Shown: piece after piece, positions 18,097-25,207 of the stretch | How the letters are laid out: the number at the start of each line of letters is the position of its first letter | How positions within the stretch are numbered: the stretch's first letter is position 1 | Origin: an uncultured Paracoccaceae bacterium | GTDB taxonomy: Bacteria; Pseudomonadota; Alphaproteobacteria; Rhodobacterales; Rhodobacteraceae | Reading direction: 5' to 3' | DNA: 64,000 bases | Assembly (NCBI GenBank): GCA_947497185.1 | Contig: CANMFL010000001.1 | Coordinates: 310,001 to 374,000, forward strand | The notes under the pieces: model-generated | Seen by the model: the letters and a program-made list of their open reading frames with translations, nothing else | Databases searched by the model: none | Told to the model about the DNA's origin: nothing | Translations under genes and position numbers: made by a program

Positions 18097-18759
18097 CTAT
18101 TTCTGCCAAGGACGTATCGCAGGCATGTCCTTCGTCACGCGAAATGCAGTTAAATCACAACCAAATCCGAGACTTAGCTTTAACTCATGCAATGCTAAAA
18201 TAAATTGAGAATAAGACCGCCGCGCCCGCGCTTGCTGAGATGCATCGCCACGAATGATCACCGGACAACACCTTCCAAAGACACGGTGATCATTGCCCCT
18301 TGCTGTCCTTGGGATTTCGAAGCCGTTGTCAGGATCAACATCAACGGACGCTGCAACCTTTCCCGTTCGGCCATGTGCATTGCCCTGCCAATCCGCAGCA
18401 GTGACCGAACACGGCACAGACCAATCCGGCAACACCCCTACCCGCGCCAGCTCGGCAATCCATGTCGCCATGCGCCAACCGCCCACACCGTCGGACAGTA
18501 CCGCCACAGCAGAGGCGACAACGTCAGCGTCGGGATGCGGTTCGGACCGTCCACCACCGTCGATATGGCAGCCAAGCATTTCATGGCGACAGATCAGGTA
18601 GGACGAGCTGACCATTTGATGACCGTAATCAACGACCATCTTTGGATGATCCAACTGGGCGCACTCCGACTTGAACGCCCAGACAATCAAGTCCCAGATT
18701 GCGATGTCTTGCTGGACGGCGCGGCGGGTCGCAAATGCGTCTTGTGTCATAGCCATCAT
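18097..18759 (-). CDS. Unrecognised phage protein after LexA-type sites
   Basis: A 220-residue protein without a family I can name. It starts at the ATG that overlaps the upstream stop by 4 nt. It contains three His and several Cys in the first half (ICRHEMLGCHIDGGG), and its C-terminus is basic (DASQQARARRSYSQFILALHELK). It is the last gene before the hairpin at 18017-18047 and the late operon, and is transcribed from the region with two LexA-type boxes. A role in late gene regulation would fit the position, but nothing in the sequence proves it. Confidence 0.6.
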   Translation of the reverse strand: MMAMTQDAFATRRAVQQDIAIWDLIVWAFKSECAQLDHPKMVVDYGHQMVSSSYLICRHEMLGCHIDGGGRSEPHPDADVVASAVAVLSDGVGGWRMATWIAELARVGVLPDWSVPCSVTAADWQGNAHGRTGKVAASVDVDPDNGFEIPRTARGNDHRVFGRCCPVIIRGDASQQARARRSYSQFILALHELKLSLGFGCDLTAFRVTKDMPAIRPWQK

Positions 18760-19373
18760 GCGGCGGTCCCTTCGTGCTGGTGATCATTCTTTGCAGTGCG
18801 CCGCACGACACCGTCGGCAATGATGCCTTGAACGCGTGATACATCGCGTCGCCACTGGGCCAACTCTTCGCGGTCATGGTCAGTCAGGCGGCCATCAGCC
18901 TCACGGCGTTCAAGCACTTCATTCCGACGCAGATCATCGCGCGCACGTTCCTTGATCTTGCGCATGTCGAATTCCATTGGACCGGGTGGCGCGTGGGCAA
19001 TCAACCAGCGCAGCAGCGTGACAGCATAACCACCAGCCAACGCGGGTGGGCCTTCGACACTGGCGAGCCATGAGGTGACGATCTCATGTTCGCGCAACGG
19101 CGGCTTGCGCAGACCATAAGCCAAGTTGCGGATTACCACTTCGGATGGGCAACGCTCGCCCCTGGTCCGTGCTGCGACATCGATCAGGCTTTGCGCCAAC
19201 ACATCCAGCAGATCACCGCCCAGATAAGCGAGCCGCGGCGTCATGCGCTTTTGCATCTCTGCAAATCCATCTTGGGTCATCTTGGTGCAAGGCTTTACCC
19301 CTGCACTGTCCAATCTTTCCCAAAGCCGTTCACGAACCATTGCCTTGGTGTCGTCTTGGTTGTCACTGCTCAT
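18756..19373 (-). CDS. Unrecognised phage protein, first gene after LexA-type sites
   Basis: A 205-residue, charged, helical protein. The ATG at 19373 (MSSDNQDD) has AAGGG 8 nt upstream and is preferred over the longer open frame from 19409. The C-terminal third is strongly Arg/Glu/Asp-rich (KIKERARDDLRRNEVLERRE) and probably a long helix. No known family is recognised. It opens a two-gene unit with the next gene (4-nt overlap) directly downstream of two LexA-type motifs. Confidence 0.6.
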   Translation of the reverse strand: MSSDNQDDTKAMVRERLWERLDSAGVKPCTKMTQDGFAEMQKRMTPRLAYLGGDLLDVLAQSLIDVAARTRGERCPSEVVIRNLAYGLRKPPLREHEIVTSWLASVEGPPALAGGYAVTLLRWLIAHAPPGPMEFDMRKIKERARDDLRRNEVLERREADGRLTDHDREELAQWRRDVSRVQGIIADGVVRRTAKNDHQHEGTAA

Positions 19374-19422
19374 ATCATCAACCCTTCTCAGCCTACTCGA
19401 TTTCAACATCCACTCGGCTCGC

Positions 19423-19437
19423 GTTCTGTGTGAGTTC
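19423..19437. promoter_or_regulatory. LexA-type box GTTC-N7-GTTC
   Basis: The plus strand reads GTTCTGTGTGAGTTC, an exact match to the alphaproteobacterial LexA consensus GTTC-N7-GTTC. It lies 50 nt upstream of the start codon of the leftward gene at 19373. With the second box at 19502-19516 it brackets an AT-rich stretch (19448-19472) that could hold the promoter. Confidence 0.65.
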
Positions 19438-19501
19438 TGTGTCTGTCTTTTAATTTACTTTACTGTATTGTTATGTGTGCAGAACTGTTCTCCACAGTGC
19501 G

Positions 19502-19516
19502 GAACTGTTCTGGAAC
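19502..19516. promoter_or_regulatory. LexA-type box GAAC-N7-GAAC
   Basis: The sequence GAACTGTTCTGGAAC is the reverse form of the alphaproteobacterial LexA site. Another GAAC-type half with an AGAACTGTTCT palindrome lies at 19481-19491. It is 129 nt upstream of the start at 19373, between the replication gene and the two genes before the late operon. Confidence 0.6.
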
Positions 19517-19545
19517 ATTTCTCCACAAAACTTATCGCTGCGTTT

Positions 19546-20172
19546 TCAATGCCTTGAAGGCCGACCAATCCAGCCGCTTTGCTGGGCATGAACCAAAACC
19601 GCTTCATATGACTGGACAGTGCGGCGTCCGGGTCGCGTCTCGGTCAACCACGCCTCAGCGCGTTCAATCAGCACAGTGTCAGCCAAGGCATCCCGCCCGA
19701 CGCCAAGATCGGACCAAGCCCCGATCAGTCGTTGCTGGCGTTGATAAACTGCTTTCGATTCATTCGATGCCACTTTGGCTTCGCGACGATGCATAGCGTC
19801 CAAAACAACTTCGGTGACGACGGGATGGGCGAGACGTATCTCACCTTCGCAATTCACCCGCTCCCAATTGTGAAGCGCGCCGATGCGCTGACCACGCAGC
19901 GCTTGCCAAGTCAGCAAATCTAAGCGCAACAACCGCGACAAGATCACATCATCATCGGGCAGCGTTCCTACTGGTGATTGGGACTGAGCAATGAAGAACA
20001 AGTTCATCGCGGCTCCTTGCACCGCCATGTCTGCAGTCAGATGCAGGGTCGAGTTCAACCAGCGTGTATGCCAGAATGTGGTGAAGTAGTGAGACGGAAG
20101 CCGATCGCTCCGCATCAATGGATAATCGTCTATATTGCTGACGTCACATATCATCGTTGCCATTGCTTTCAT
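19546..20172 (-). CDS. DUF1376-like phage replication protein
   Basis: A 208-residue protein. Residues ~17-85 match the DUF1376-type pattern (YPLMRSDRLPSHYFTTFW, then TADMAVQGAAMNLFFIAQ and GTLPDDDVILSRLLRL), which occurs in phage replication initiators and helicase-loader-like proteins. The C-terminus has a coiled basic segment. The ATG at 20172 has GGAG upstream and overlaps the methyltransferase stop by 4 nt. It is the last gene of the early operon, and no helicase gene follows, so the phage probably uses the host helicase. Confidence 0.7.
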   Translation of the reverse strand: MKAMATMICDVSNIDDYPLMRSDRLPSHYFTTFWHTRWLNSTLHLTADMAVQGAAMNLFFIAQSQSPVGTLPDDDVILSRLLRLDLLTWQALRGQRIGALHNWERVNCEGEIRLAHPVVTEVVLDAMHRREAKVASNESKAVYQRQQRLIGAWSDLGVGRDALADTVLIERAEAWLTETRPGRRTVQSYEAVLVHAQQSGWIGRPSRH

Positions 20173-20903
20173 GCCGCCACTCCTTTTGCTTCATACGCAG
20201 CCGAGACACGCGCCACGGCGGTGTCGAAATGCTCGCGTTCAATCTCAATGCCCAAGCCTGCACGGCCACTTTCGAGCGCCGCGACCATCGTGGATGCAGA
20301 CCCCATGTAGGGGTCCAGCACGATGGCGCCGGGGTCAGTTGAATTTTCGATGTAGTGCCGCATCAGCGCGACGGGTTTTTCAGTCGGGTGCAGCCCCAGC
20401 TTGGGTCGATCCATGCGGAACAATTGCTTGGACCCCATGTCGTTGATTTCGCGGCCCCTGCCCTTCCACAAATACAGCGTGTATTCGAGGTGCTTCATGT
20501 ACCAGCGATTTGCCGTTGGCGCGTGCTTGTCCCAGACCAGCATATTGTGAAACTTGAACCCTGCACCGACGAAAGCGCCAATTGCCAGCGCGATGTTCTT
20601 GTCATTCACCATGACGTAGGCATCAGCATCAGTTTTGAGAGCGCGATACAATGGGCCGCCAGTGCGGTTCCATTCCGCCATAGCCATCAGATCGCCGGAA
20701 TTGTCGTAGTCATCAGCGTCGAAGATACCGGACATAGACCCGTCGCCAGACTGGCCACGGCCACCCGACGTTAAGCGATACGGGTGATCCGTACAGAGCA
20801 AATCGGCATGGCCGCGATAGTCAGCCAAGACCTCTTGCGCATCGCCGTGGATCAACGTGATCGGGCCGATTTTGACGGTATCTTGGGTCATGCAGCGCGC
20901 CAT
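20169..20903 (-). CDS. Site-specific DNA methyltransferase (N4/N6 amino type)
   Basis: A 244-residue enzyme with beta-type motif order: catalytic motif IV TDHPY (residues 38-42) precedes SAM-binding DPYMGSAS (197-204), with the shared HPTEKP at 172-177. It should transfer a methyl group from SAM to an exocyclic amino group of adenine or cytosine. The catalytic tetrad is DHPY rather than the usual DPPY, which is unusual. It is an orphan methyltransferase with no nuclease nearby, so it may protect phage DNA or affect gene expression. The ATG at 20903 overlaps the previous stop as TGATG. Confidence 0.88.
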   Translation of the reverse strand: MARCMTQDTVKIGPITLIHGDAQEVLADYRGHADLLCTDHPYRLTSGGRGQSGDGSMSGIFDADDYDNSGDLMAMAEWNRTGGPLYRALKTDADAYVMVNDKNIALAIGAFVGAGFKFHNMLVWDKHAPTANRWYMKHLEYTLYLWKGRGREINDMGSKQLFRMDRPKLGLHPTEKPVALMRHYIENSTDPGAIVLDPYMGSASTMVAALESGRAGLGIEIEREHFDTAVARVSAAYEAKGVAA

Positions 20904-21280
20904 CACCAGTATGCCCCGCGCACGCGGGCTTCGGGCTCACCACTGAATTTCACATCATCCTTCAACACGTCAGACGTGCGATTATGGACGTTCTGAAGGT
21001 TAAATGATCCGTCGCCGTCAGCTGCGATCTGGGATGCCTTTTTGCCGTTGATACGATCCGCGATCCACCCCAACAAAAGTTCATCATTTGCGCGGGATAC
21101 GTCGCGTTTTACCACCTGCTTAGAGCCAGTGCGCGGACGGGCTGCGAGACCAATGGATTTAGCGAACCGGTTCACCGTGGGGTACGTCGTACCGTACCGC
21201 GTCGCTATCTCGATGGAAGAAACGCGGTCAGCCCACATCTGGCGAAATTCTGGTGTGTCGGTCAATGCTATTTTGGACAT
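20903..21280 (-). CDS. Small helix-turn-helix DNA-binding protein
   Basis: A 125-residue protein whose N-terminal part carries a likely helix-turn-helix (VSSIEIATRYGTTYPTVNRFA, about residues 18-38; IATRYGTTYPTVNRFAK is the core), then an ARPRTGSKQ linker. The ATG at 21280 has GGAGG 6 nt upstream; a longer frame to 21439 lies inside the upstream gene and is rejected. It overlaps the preceding gene by 13 nt. Probably a transcription factor or replication accessory of the early operon. Confidence 0.65.
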   Translation of the reverse strand: MSKIALTDTPEFRQMWADRVSSIEIATRYGTTYPTVNRFAKSIGLAARPRTGSKQVVKRDVSRANDELLLGWIADRINGKKASQIAADGDGSFNLQNVHNRTSDVLKDDVKFSGEPEARVRGAYW

Positions 21281-21603
21281 AACAAACCTCCTTTGGGTAA
21301 AGGCTTGGACGGCACCGCGCCACCTGCACCCGCCAATTCGCCGCCACATGCGGCATATCCGGCCAGATCGACCCAGTTGTCGACATGCGCAGGGTTTCCC
21401 CACGCGCGACAGGTCTTCAAATCGGCCATTAAAATGCAAACTTGCGACGGCGTGATCTCAATACCCAAACGGGCAGACCAAACACGCGCTATCGCGCCAA
21501 ACGTGTCCGCTGGGGCACCGTGGGTCGCGTTGCGATCAACCGTCACGGCTTGAGTTGCAGCGTCCAAAATGTCGGACCGTTGTAATGAGGGCGTCGAGGT
21601 CAT
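21268..21603 (-). CDS. DUF6378-like phage protein
   Basis: A 111-residue protein with the pattern DRNATHGAPADTFGAIARVWSARLG (core RNATHGAPADTF) at residues ~23-47. It is like DUF6378 phage proteins, which carry an ATHG motif and MADLKTCR. The function of that family is unknown to me. The ATG overlaps the previous stop by 4 nt (ATGA). The C-terminus is Gly/Pro-rich. Confidence 0.65.
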   Translation of the reverse strand: MTSTPSLQRSDILDAATQAVTVDRNATHGAPADTFGAIARVWSARLGIEITPSQVCILMADLKTCRAWGNPAHVDNWVDLAGYAACGGELAGAGGAVPSKPLPKGGLLCPK

Positions 21604-22154
21604 ACGTGCAGACACCCTTCAACCTTCGGAAACCGAACGACCAGCCCCGTGCTTGGGTCAAACGCCGCCAGAACCTCGTAACGGTCAGTCTGCAAAAACA
21701 TCTGTTTGCCGCTGCCGAAAATCACAGTGACACCGCCGAACCGATCCACCCAACACGGAAAGATCCGCATCATCGGGTCAGGTGCTTGGCGATCACCTGA
21801 AAGTACGCGATCAGGGCCGGCCTTTTTTGGCAGAAGGATCACGACAGGAACCAACCCGCCAAAAGCAGCCGGATACGCAACATCACGATCAAGCAACGCA
21901 GGGCAATCGACATAACGGACGCGATACGCACGGATGCGGCGGGTCATGTGGCCGTATGCATCCGGTGTCTGCCAATTGGCATGATCCCACGACGCGCCGC
22001 CATCGGCACCAGTCATCCCCCAGCCGAGCTCAAAGTCACCGTGATCGGATTCAAAATCGCACTCGACGTAGACTCCATCAGGGAACGGACAGCCCCTGCC
22101 ATCGTGCTCAACCCAATCAGTCCAACGATAATTGATCAGCTTGCGGGCGCTCAT
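21600..22154 (-). CDS. Unrecognised phage early protein
   Basis: A 184-residue protein of the leftward early operon, with many aromatic residues in its first half (WTDWVEHDGRGCPFPDG; MTGADGGASWDHANW) and no recognisable domain, signal peptide or membrane segment. Both ends are joined to neighbours by 4-nt ATGA overlaps, which supports that it is expressed. Confidence 0.6.
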   Translation of the reverse strand: MSARKLINYRWTDWVEHDGRGCPFPDGVYVECDFESDHGDFELGWGMTGADGGASWDHANWQTPDAYGHMTRRIRAYRVRYVDCPALLDRDVAYPAAFGGLVPVVILLPKKAGPDRVLSGDRQAPDPMMRIFPCWVDRFGGVTVIFGSGKQMFLQTDRYEVLAAFDPSTGLVVRFPKVEGCLHV

Positions 22155-22336
22155 ACTAGTTCAGCCCCACGCATCAGATCGGAATAAGAAAACCCGATGT
22201 GCATTGCATCCGGGAGGAAGACGGACACATCGGGCGTCTGCACAGGCAGACGAGTGGAGGCGCAACAGGCAGCGCACCCCCGAGGCACCCACATGGCGAC
22301 GGACAACCGCATGCGGGATTTCAACAGGCGGATCAT
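22151..22336 (-). CDS. Small unrecognised phage early protein
   Basis: A 61-residue product starting at the ATG at 22336, whose ATGA overlaps the stop of the upstream gene; its own stop overlaps the next ATG. The coupled starts are the main evidence that it is real. It is basic at the N-terminus and has a CAACC motif near residue 21, which might bind a metal. The longer frame from 22402 would overlap the upstream gene heavily. Confidence 0.5.
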   Translation of the reverse strand: MIRLLKSRMRLSVAMWVPRGCAACCASTRLPVQTPDVSVFLPDAMHIGFSYSDLMRGAELV

Positions 22337-22557
22337 CGATCGACGCCCAATTTGGAAAAATACTTCCGAGCACGAGCGTCCCACGTCTCGTGACGCTGCC
22401 AAGCATCAGCACGGCGGCGCTCAAATCGTTTGACCGCCGATGGGCGCGGAAAACTGTCAGAAAATTCAATCGGTGCGTTTAGATACGCTTCCAAAGCAGA
22501 TTGCGCGCGAAGCTCGCAGTACCGCGCCCAAATGAACGTAAAAGCGCGTCCGATCAT
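22333..22557 (-). CDS. Small unrecognised phage early protein
   Basis: A 74-residue protein, aromatic- and Arg-rich in the C-terminal half (VKRFERRRADAWQRHETWD). Coupled by ATGA overlaps on both sides to the other early genes. No known family is recognised. Confidence 0.55.
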   Translation of the reverse strand: MIGRAFTFIWARYCELRAQSALEAYLNAPIEFSDSFPRPSAVKRFERRRADAWQRHETWDARARKYFSKLGVDR

Positions 22558-22880
22558 GCAGCAGCCCTCGCGAACACGATTTCAGCACCGGCAATCGCCA
22601 TAACAGCAAAGACCACGCTGACAGATGCATCATGATCGCAGCGCAACCAGTTGATCACCTGCCGTTCTGACACGTCCAGTACAGCAGACGCCCGTCGCGC
22701 CAAGTCACGTTCTGAACTGGCCGGAAATGCAGTCCACAGCATACGGGCGAACACGCAGCGCGCTGTCTTTTTTGTCTCATTTGCAGTTTGTGCAGGATTT
22801 TTCACAACTCTCTCCATAGGTTTCTGGTGTGAGGCAGAAACGTTGGAAGATTTGTGAAAAATGGGGGCCGTTACAGTCAT
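22554..22880 (-). CDS. Early regulator-like protein with possible helix-turn-helix
   Basis: A 108-residue protein, second gene of the leftward early operon. Residues ~58-82 (RDLARRASAVLDVSERQVINWL) look like a helix-turn-helix such as those of phage CII-type activators or XRE proteins, followed by a hydrophobic stretch (VVFAVMAIAGAEIVFA). The start overlaps the Cro-like gene's stop by 4 nt. Placement after a Cro-like gene fits a CII-like role, which is inference. Confidence 0.5.
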   Translation of the reverse strand: MTVTAPIFHKSSNVSASHQKPMERVVKNPAQTANETKKTARCVFARMLWTAFPASSERDLARRASAVLDVSERQVINWLRCDHDASVSVVFAVMAIAGAEIVFARAAA

Positions 22881-23101
22881 GCTGCGGCCCCTCTCATTTT
22901 GGGAAACAAATAGCGTGGAAAGTCCAAATCAGCTGATTTGCACATATCCTCGATCACGGCCCACCAATTGGCAGGAAATGCATTATCAGAACATGCATTC
23001 GAAATCTGAGAGCGAGAAACCCCCAACCGAAGCCGCATCTCTTCACGGCCAAGCTTAGTACAAATGTCAAAAACAGTATCCATAGGCCGCACATTATTCA
23101 T
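22877..23101 (-). CDS. Cro-like repressor
   Basis: A 74-residue protein with a helix-turn-helix around GREEMRLRLGVSRSQISNACSD (core LRLGVSRSQIS) and DNAFPANWW, a pattern of small phage Cro-type proteins. It is the first leftward early gene, divergent from the repressor gene. The first ATG at 23101 lies inside operator O1 (23096-23112); an ATG at 23083 is an alternative. Neither has an obvious Shine-Dalgarno, so the mRNA might be leaderless. It probably competes with the divergent repressor for the same operators. Confidence 0.7.
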   Translation of the reverse strand: MNNVRPMDTVFDICTKLGREEMRLRLGVSRSQISNACSDNAFPANWWAVIEDMCKSADLDFPRYLFPKMRGAAA

Positions 23102-23112
23102 TTTTTATGAAT
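23096..23112. promoter_or_regulatory. Operator O1 (ATTCATTTTTTATGAAT)
   Basis: A 17-bp palindrome with arms ATTCAT/ATGAAT and a T-rich centre. Identical to O4 and matching O2 and O3 with one or two arm changes. It overlaps the first possible start codon of the Cro-like gene. Confidence 0.8.
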
Positions 23113-23136
23113 ATGCAACATTCACAACTCAGAAAT

Positions 23137-23153
23137 TTTCATTTTTTATGAAC
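23137..23153. promoter_or_regulatory. Operator O2 (TTTCATTTTTTATGAAC)
   Basis: Same palindrome as O1 with changed outer bases, 41 bp from O1 centre to centre and 17 bp before the repressor ATG at 23170. Probably controls the repressor promoter. Confidence 0.75.
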
Positions 23154-23169
23154 ACGTCATATTGAGCGC

Positions 23170-23478
23170 ATGGACAAGATAACGATGCACCAACTGGCCC
23201 GAACTGACGATATGAGCAAAGAAGCGTGTGCTTTTCGCTTATCTGCTGCACTTGCCGTTACAGGGCTTTCCAAGTCGGAAATCGCTCAACGAATAGGACG
23301 CAGAGCATCGTCGATCACCAACCAAACAAAAGGCGACCAGTTCCCATCGCGGGAGATAATGGCTTTTTTATATGAGTATTATGACATCGACTTCAATTTT
23401 ATCCTAGCCGGTTCTTACGGTCGAGTTCCCGCTGATGTCTTAGATAAACTCTTTCCGATTCTCGCCGCTGAAAGCTAA
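23170..23478 (+). CDS. Phage repressor-like helix-turn-helix protein
   Basis: A 102-residue protein with an XRE-type helix-turn-helix at residues ~35-60 (GLSKSEIAQRIGRRASSIT). It is divergent from the Cro-like gene and lies between two pairs of identical operators. It is too short to contain the LexA-type self-cleavage domain of lambda CI, so induction must work in another way, such as an antirepressor. The C-terminal part (EYYDIDFNFILAGSYG) is typical of small XRE repressors. The ribosome binding site is weak, and starts at residues 6 or 15 are alternatives. Confidence 0.75.
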   Translation: MDKITMHQLARTDDMSKEACAFRLSAALAVTGLSKSEIAQRIGRRASSITNQTKGDQFPSREIMAFLYEYYDIDFNFILAGSYGRVPADVLDKLFPILAAES

Positions 23479-23646
23479 GAGCTGGTGCCCACAACCAGTT
23501 GAGATTAAACCCCAACTTGTAAGCAATCCTAGAAATAGCCACTCTAAGCATATAAAATCGATCCCAAAAAATTAGAACAAACAGTGAATATAACTTTACG
23601 TCAAGCCATCCAAATCGGACATCTTGGCTCTAGCAAGATTTTATGA

Positions 23647-23663
23647 ATTCATTTTTTATGTAT
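23647..23663. promoter_or_regulatory. Operator O3 (ATTCATTTTTTATGTAT)
   Basis: Matches O1 except for one base in the right arm. It lies 31 bp (centre to centre) from O4 and about 65 bp before the first rightward gene. Confidence 0.7.
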
Positions 23664-23677
23664 CTTAACTGTTGATA

Positions 23678-23694
23678 ATTCATTTTTTATGAAT
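23678..23694. promoter_or_regulatory. Operator O4 (ATTCATTTTTTATGAAT)
   Basis: Identical to O1 in all 17 bases. It ends 34 bp before the ATG at 23728, where it can block transcription of the rightward genes. Confidence 0.8.
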
Positions 23695-23727
23695 TAGCCA
23701 TTGATCCAACCTACAAGGAATGGACCA

Positions 23728-24027
23728 ATGACCGCACCAACAACGCTACTTGCCACATTCATCCACAACCACGCCCGCGCCGACTTTGATCAGCGCATGA
23801 GCGCACTTGAGGCCGCAGTCCGCACGGGCTTTGGCACTTGGATGTCGCCAGATTGCGATCCGGCCACCAACCAGTATCCCGCGACCCACCAGCATGAAAT
23901 CACCGTGTTCGGCATTGCCGCATCCGGCCTGACCGCCCGCGCCGCCGTGGCCAACTGGTTCAAGATCGCAACCACACAGACGCTTGGCGAAAACATGCAA
24001 GCGATGGTCGAAGGAATGGCAGCATGA
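23728..24027 (+). CDS. Unrecognised phage protein
   Basis: A 99-residue protein, first of a tight rightward set. The ATG at 23728 has AAGGA at the right distance; the frame opens at 23701 without one. No domain is recognised; the second half is Ala-rich (ASGLTARAAVANWFK). Its stop overlaps the next ATG by 4 nt. Confidence 0.6.
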   Translation: MTAPTTLLATFIHNHARADFDQRMSALEAAVRTGFGTWMSPDCDPATNQYPATHQHEITVFGIAASGLTARAAVANWFKIATTQTLGENMQAMVEGMAA

Positions 24028-24236
24028 TCTTCGACGGTATCGCCCTGATTTTCGCACTGGCCACGCTCGCGTGTGGTGCAACTGCACTCACCCACGTCAC
24101 CAACCGCCTGTTGTGGCTATTCGCAGACGTCCGACGCCGCACGTTGGACCTGTCCACGCCCGCGCTATTCACAGCCCTTGGCTTTGTCTGCTTCATGTTC
24201 GCCCACGTGGCCCTGTCAGTTGGAGGTTCTGTATGA
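24024..24236 (+). CDS. Small two-helix membrane protein
   Basis: A 70-residue protein with two hydrophobic helices (residues ~3-25 and ~46-66) separated by a basic loop RRRTLDL. Holins can look like this, but its position in the early right-hand operon, under operators O3/O4, is not that of a lysis gene. It could be a superinfection-exclusion protein. Coupled on both sides by ATGA overlaps. Confidence 0.6.
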   Translation: MIFDGIALIFALATLACGATALTHVTNRLLWLFADVRRRTLDLSTPALFTALGFVCFMFAHVALSVGGSV

Positions 24237-24544
24237 TTTTGCCCTTCCACCCCACCGCTCACGACAAACCGCAAGTCCCTCGGGGTGGCTTGTCCGGGTC
24301 CGGTGTCCTGCCATTTCGCACAGACACCGGACCAACGCCGCGCGCGCCCAGCATCGGACGCGCCTTGCTGGACCTACAACGCAAGAACCACCAGCGGTGG
24401 GCATTGCGGATCATGGCCAACCCAGAAGCCCAGACCTACGCCGATCTTTGGAAGGCCGCTGCAATCATCCGCGACGGGAACCCCGACAATCCGTTGCGGC
24501 AACGAGTGAACCAGACCATGCGGCATTTGGGGTTGGTGCAATGA
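24233..24544 (+). CDS. Unrecognised phage protein
   Basis: A 103-residue protein starting at the ATG overlapping the previous stop, with GGAGG upstream. It is Pro- and Arg-rich in the first half and helical in the second (RWALRIMANPEAQTYADLWK). No family is recognised. Its stop overlaps the ATG of the acyl carrier protein gene by 4 nt. Confidence 0.6.
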   Translation: MILPFHPTAHDKPQVPRGGLSGSGVLPFRTDTGPTPRAPSIGRALLDLQRKNHQRWALRIMANPEAQTYADLWKAAAIIRDGNPDNPLRQRVNQTMRHLGLVQ

Positions 24545-24777
24545 CCACCCAAGCCCACGACATCCGCGACATGATCACCCGCCAGATGCGCCATCCCGAA
24601 CTAGTGACGGATGAACTGCACCTGCGCCGCGATCTAGGAATGGAGAGCCTCGACCACGTCGAAATGGTCATGGACCTTGAAAAGCGGTTCAACATCGATG
24701 TCGCCGATAACGACGCCGAGGCCATGCAGACGGTTGGCGACGTGATCCGCCTGGTCGGGGTGATGTCCGATGGATAA
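24541..24777 (+). CDS. Acyl carrier protein, prophage-encoded
   Basis: A 78-residue protein of exactly ACP length. Residues 31-52 (DLGMESLDHVEMVMDLEKRF) match the ACP signature, with Ser36 as the phosphopantetheine attachment site in GMESL (GADSL in bacterial AcpP). The remaining helices (AMQTVGDVIRLV) also fit. It is coupled by 4-nt overlap to the upstream gene and by 8 nt to the downstream gene, so it belongs to the phage operon and is not the housekeeping acpP, which normally sits by fabF. No acyltransferase or synthase is nearby; it might use host AcpS and interact with a host lipid or thioester enzyme. Function is not determinable here. Confidence 0.85.
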   Translation: MTTQAHDIRDMITRQMRHPELVTDELHLRRDLGMESLDHVEMVMDLEKRFNIDVADNDAEAMQTVGDVIRLVGVMSDG

Positions 24778-25042
24778 GCCGCGCACCGCATTCGCAGACC
24801 TACCCGACGCGACACAGGCTGGCATGCTCTGCAACGAAGCCGCGTTCCGCGTCTACGTGGATCTGCAAACGCTGAACACAGGCACACAAGCCACCGTGAC
24901 CGCAGCTGCTGAATTCATCCGGTCGCAATGCGGCATCAAAAGCCGACGCGCTCTGATCAGCGGCAGCGAAGCCGCCCGCAAATTTCAGACGCTCCGCACC
25001 GAATACGACGCATGGCGCGGCGCAATTCCATCCCAACGATAG
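24770..25042 (+). CDS. Unrecognised phage protein
   Basis: A 90-residue protein overlapping the ACP gene by 8 nt. It contains GTQATVTAAAEFIRSQCGIKSR and is likely all-helical. No known family is recognised. As the direct neighbour it could act together with the ACP. Confidence 0.55.
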   Translation: MDKPRTAFADLPDATQAGMLCNEAAFRVYVDLQTLNTGTQATVTAAAEFIRSQCGIKSRRALISGSEAARKFQTLRTEYDAWRGAIPSQR

Positions 25043-25051
25043 GAGGCAACC

Positions 25052-25165
25052 ATGCGCGCACTGAAACATCTGTTCTGTAAGCTCGGCATCCACAAATGGC
25101 ACGAAAGCCGATCGATGCCAGGACAAGTGTGCCACCGCTGCCATCTTCGGCGCTGCCATCATTGA
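25052..25165 (+). CDS. Small Cys/His-rich protein, copy A
   Basis: A 37-residue protein starting MRALKHLFCKLG with AGGAGG upstream. It ends with CHRCHLRRCHH, a possible metal-binding knuckle together with the early Cys and His (CKLGIHKWH). A second copy with about half of its residues identical is encoded at 27006-27119. No family is recognised. Confidence 0.6.
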   Translation: MRALKHLFCKLGIHKWHESRSMPGQVCHRCHLRRCHH

Positions 25166-25207
25166 CCGAGAGACATCTTCCCAACGCAAAAAAGGAACAA
25201 CCCCGTG

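Larger units (their letters stand above)
23479..23700. other. Operator-containing intergenic region before rightward genes
   Basis: No gene is seen. The region is AT-rich and holds operators O3 and O4 near its right end. It probably carries the promoter for the rightward genes starting at 23728. A small inverted repeat (CTGGT/ACCAG at about 23484-23499) follows the repressor stop but has no T-tract. Confidence 0.6.

Noticed and set aside
24024..24236. Holin
   Set aside because: Two membrane helices fit, but the gene sits in the early rightward operon without endolysin or spanin neighbours.
23984..24544. 186-residue open frame across two small genes
   Set aside because: It covers the membrane protein gene in another frame; the ATGA-coupled start at 24233 with GGAGG is better.
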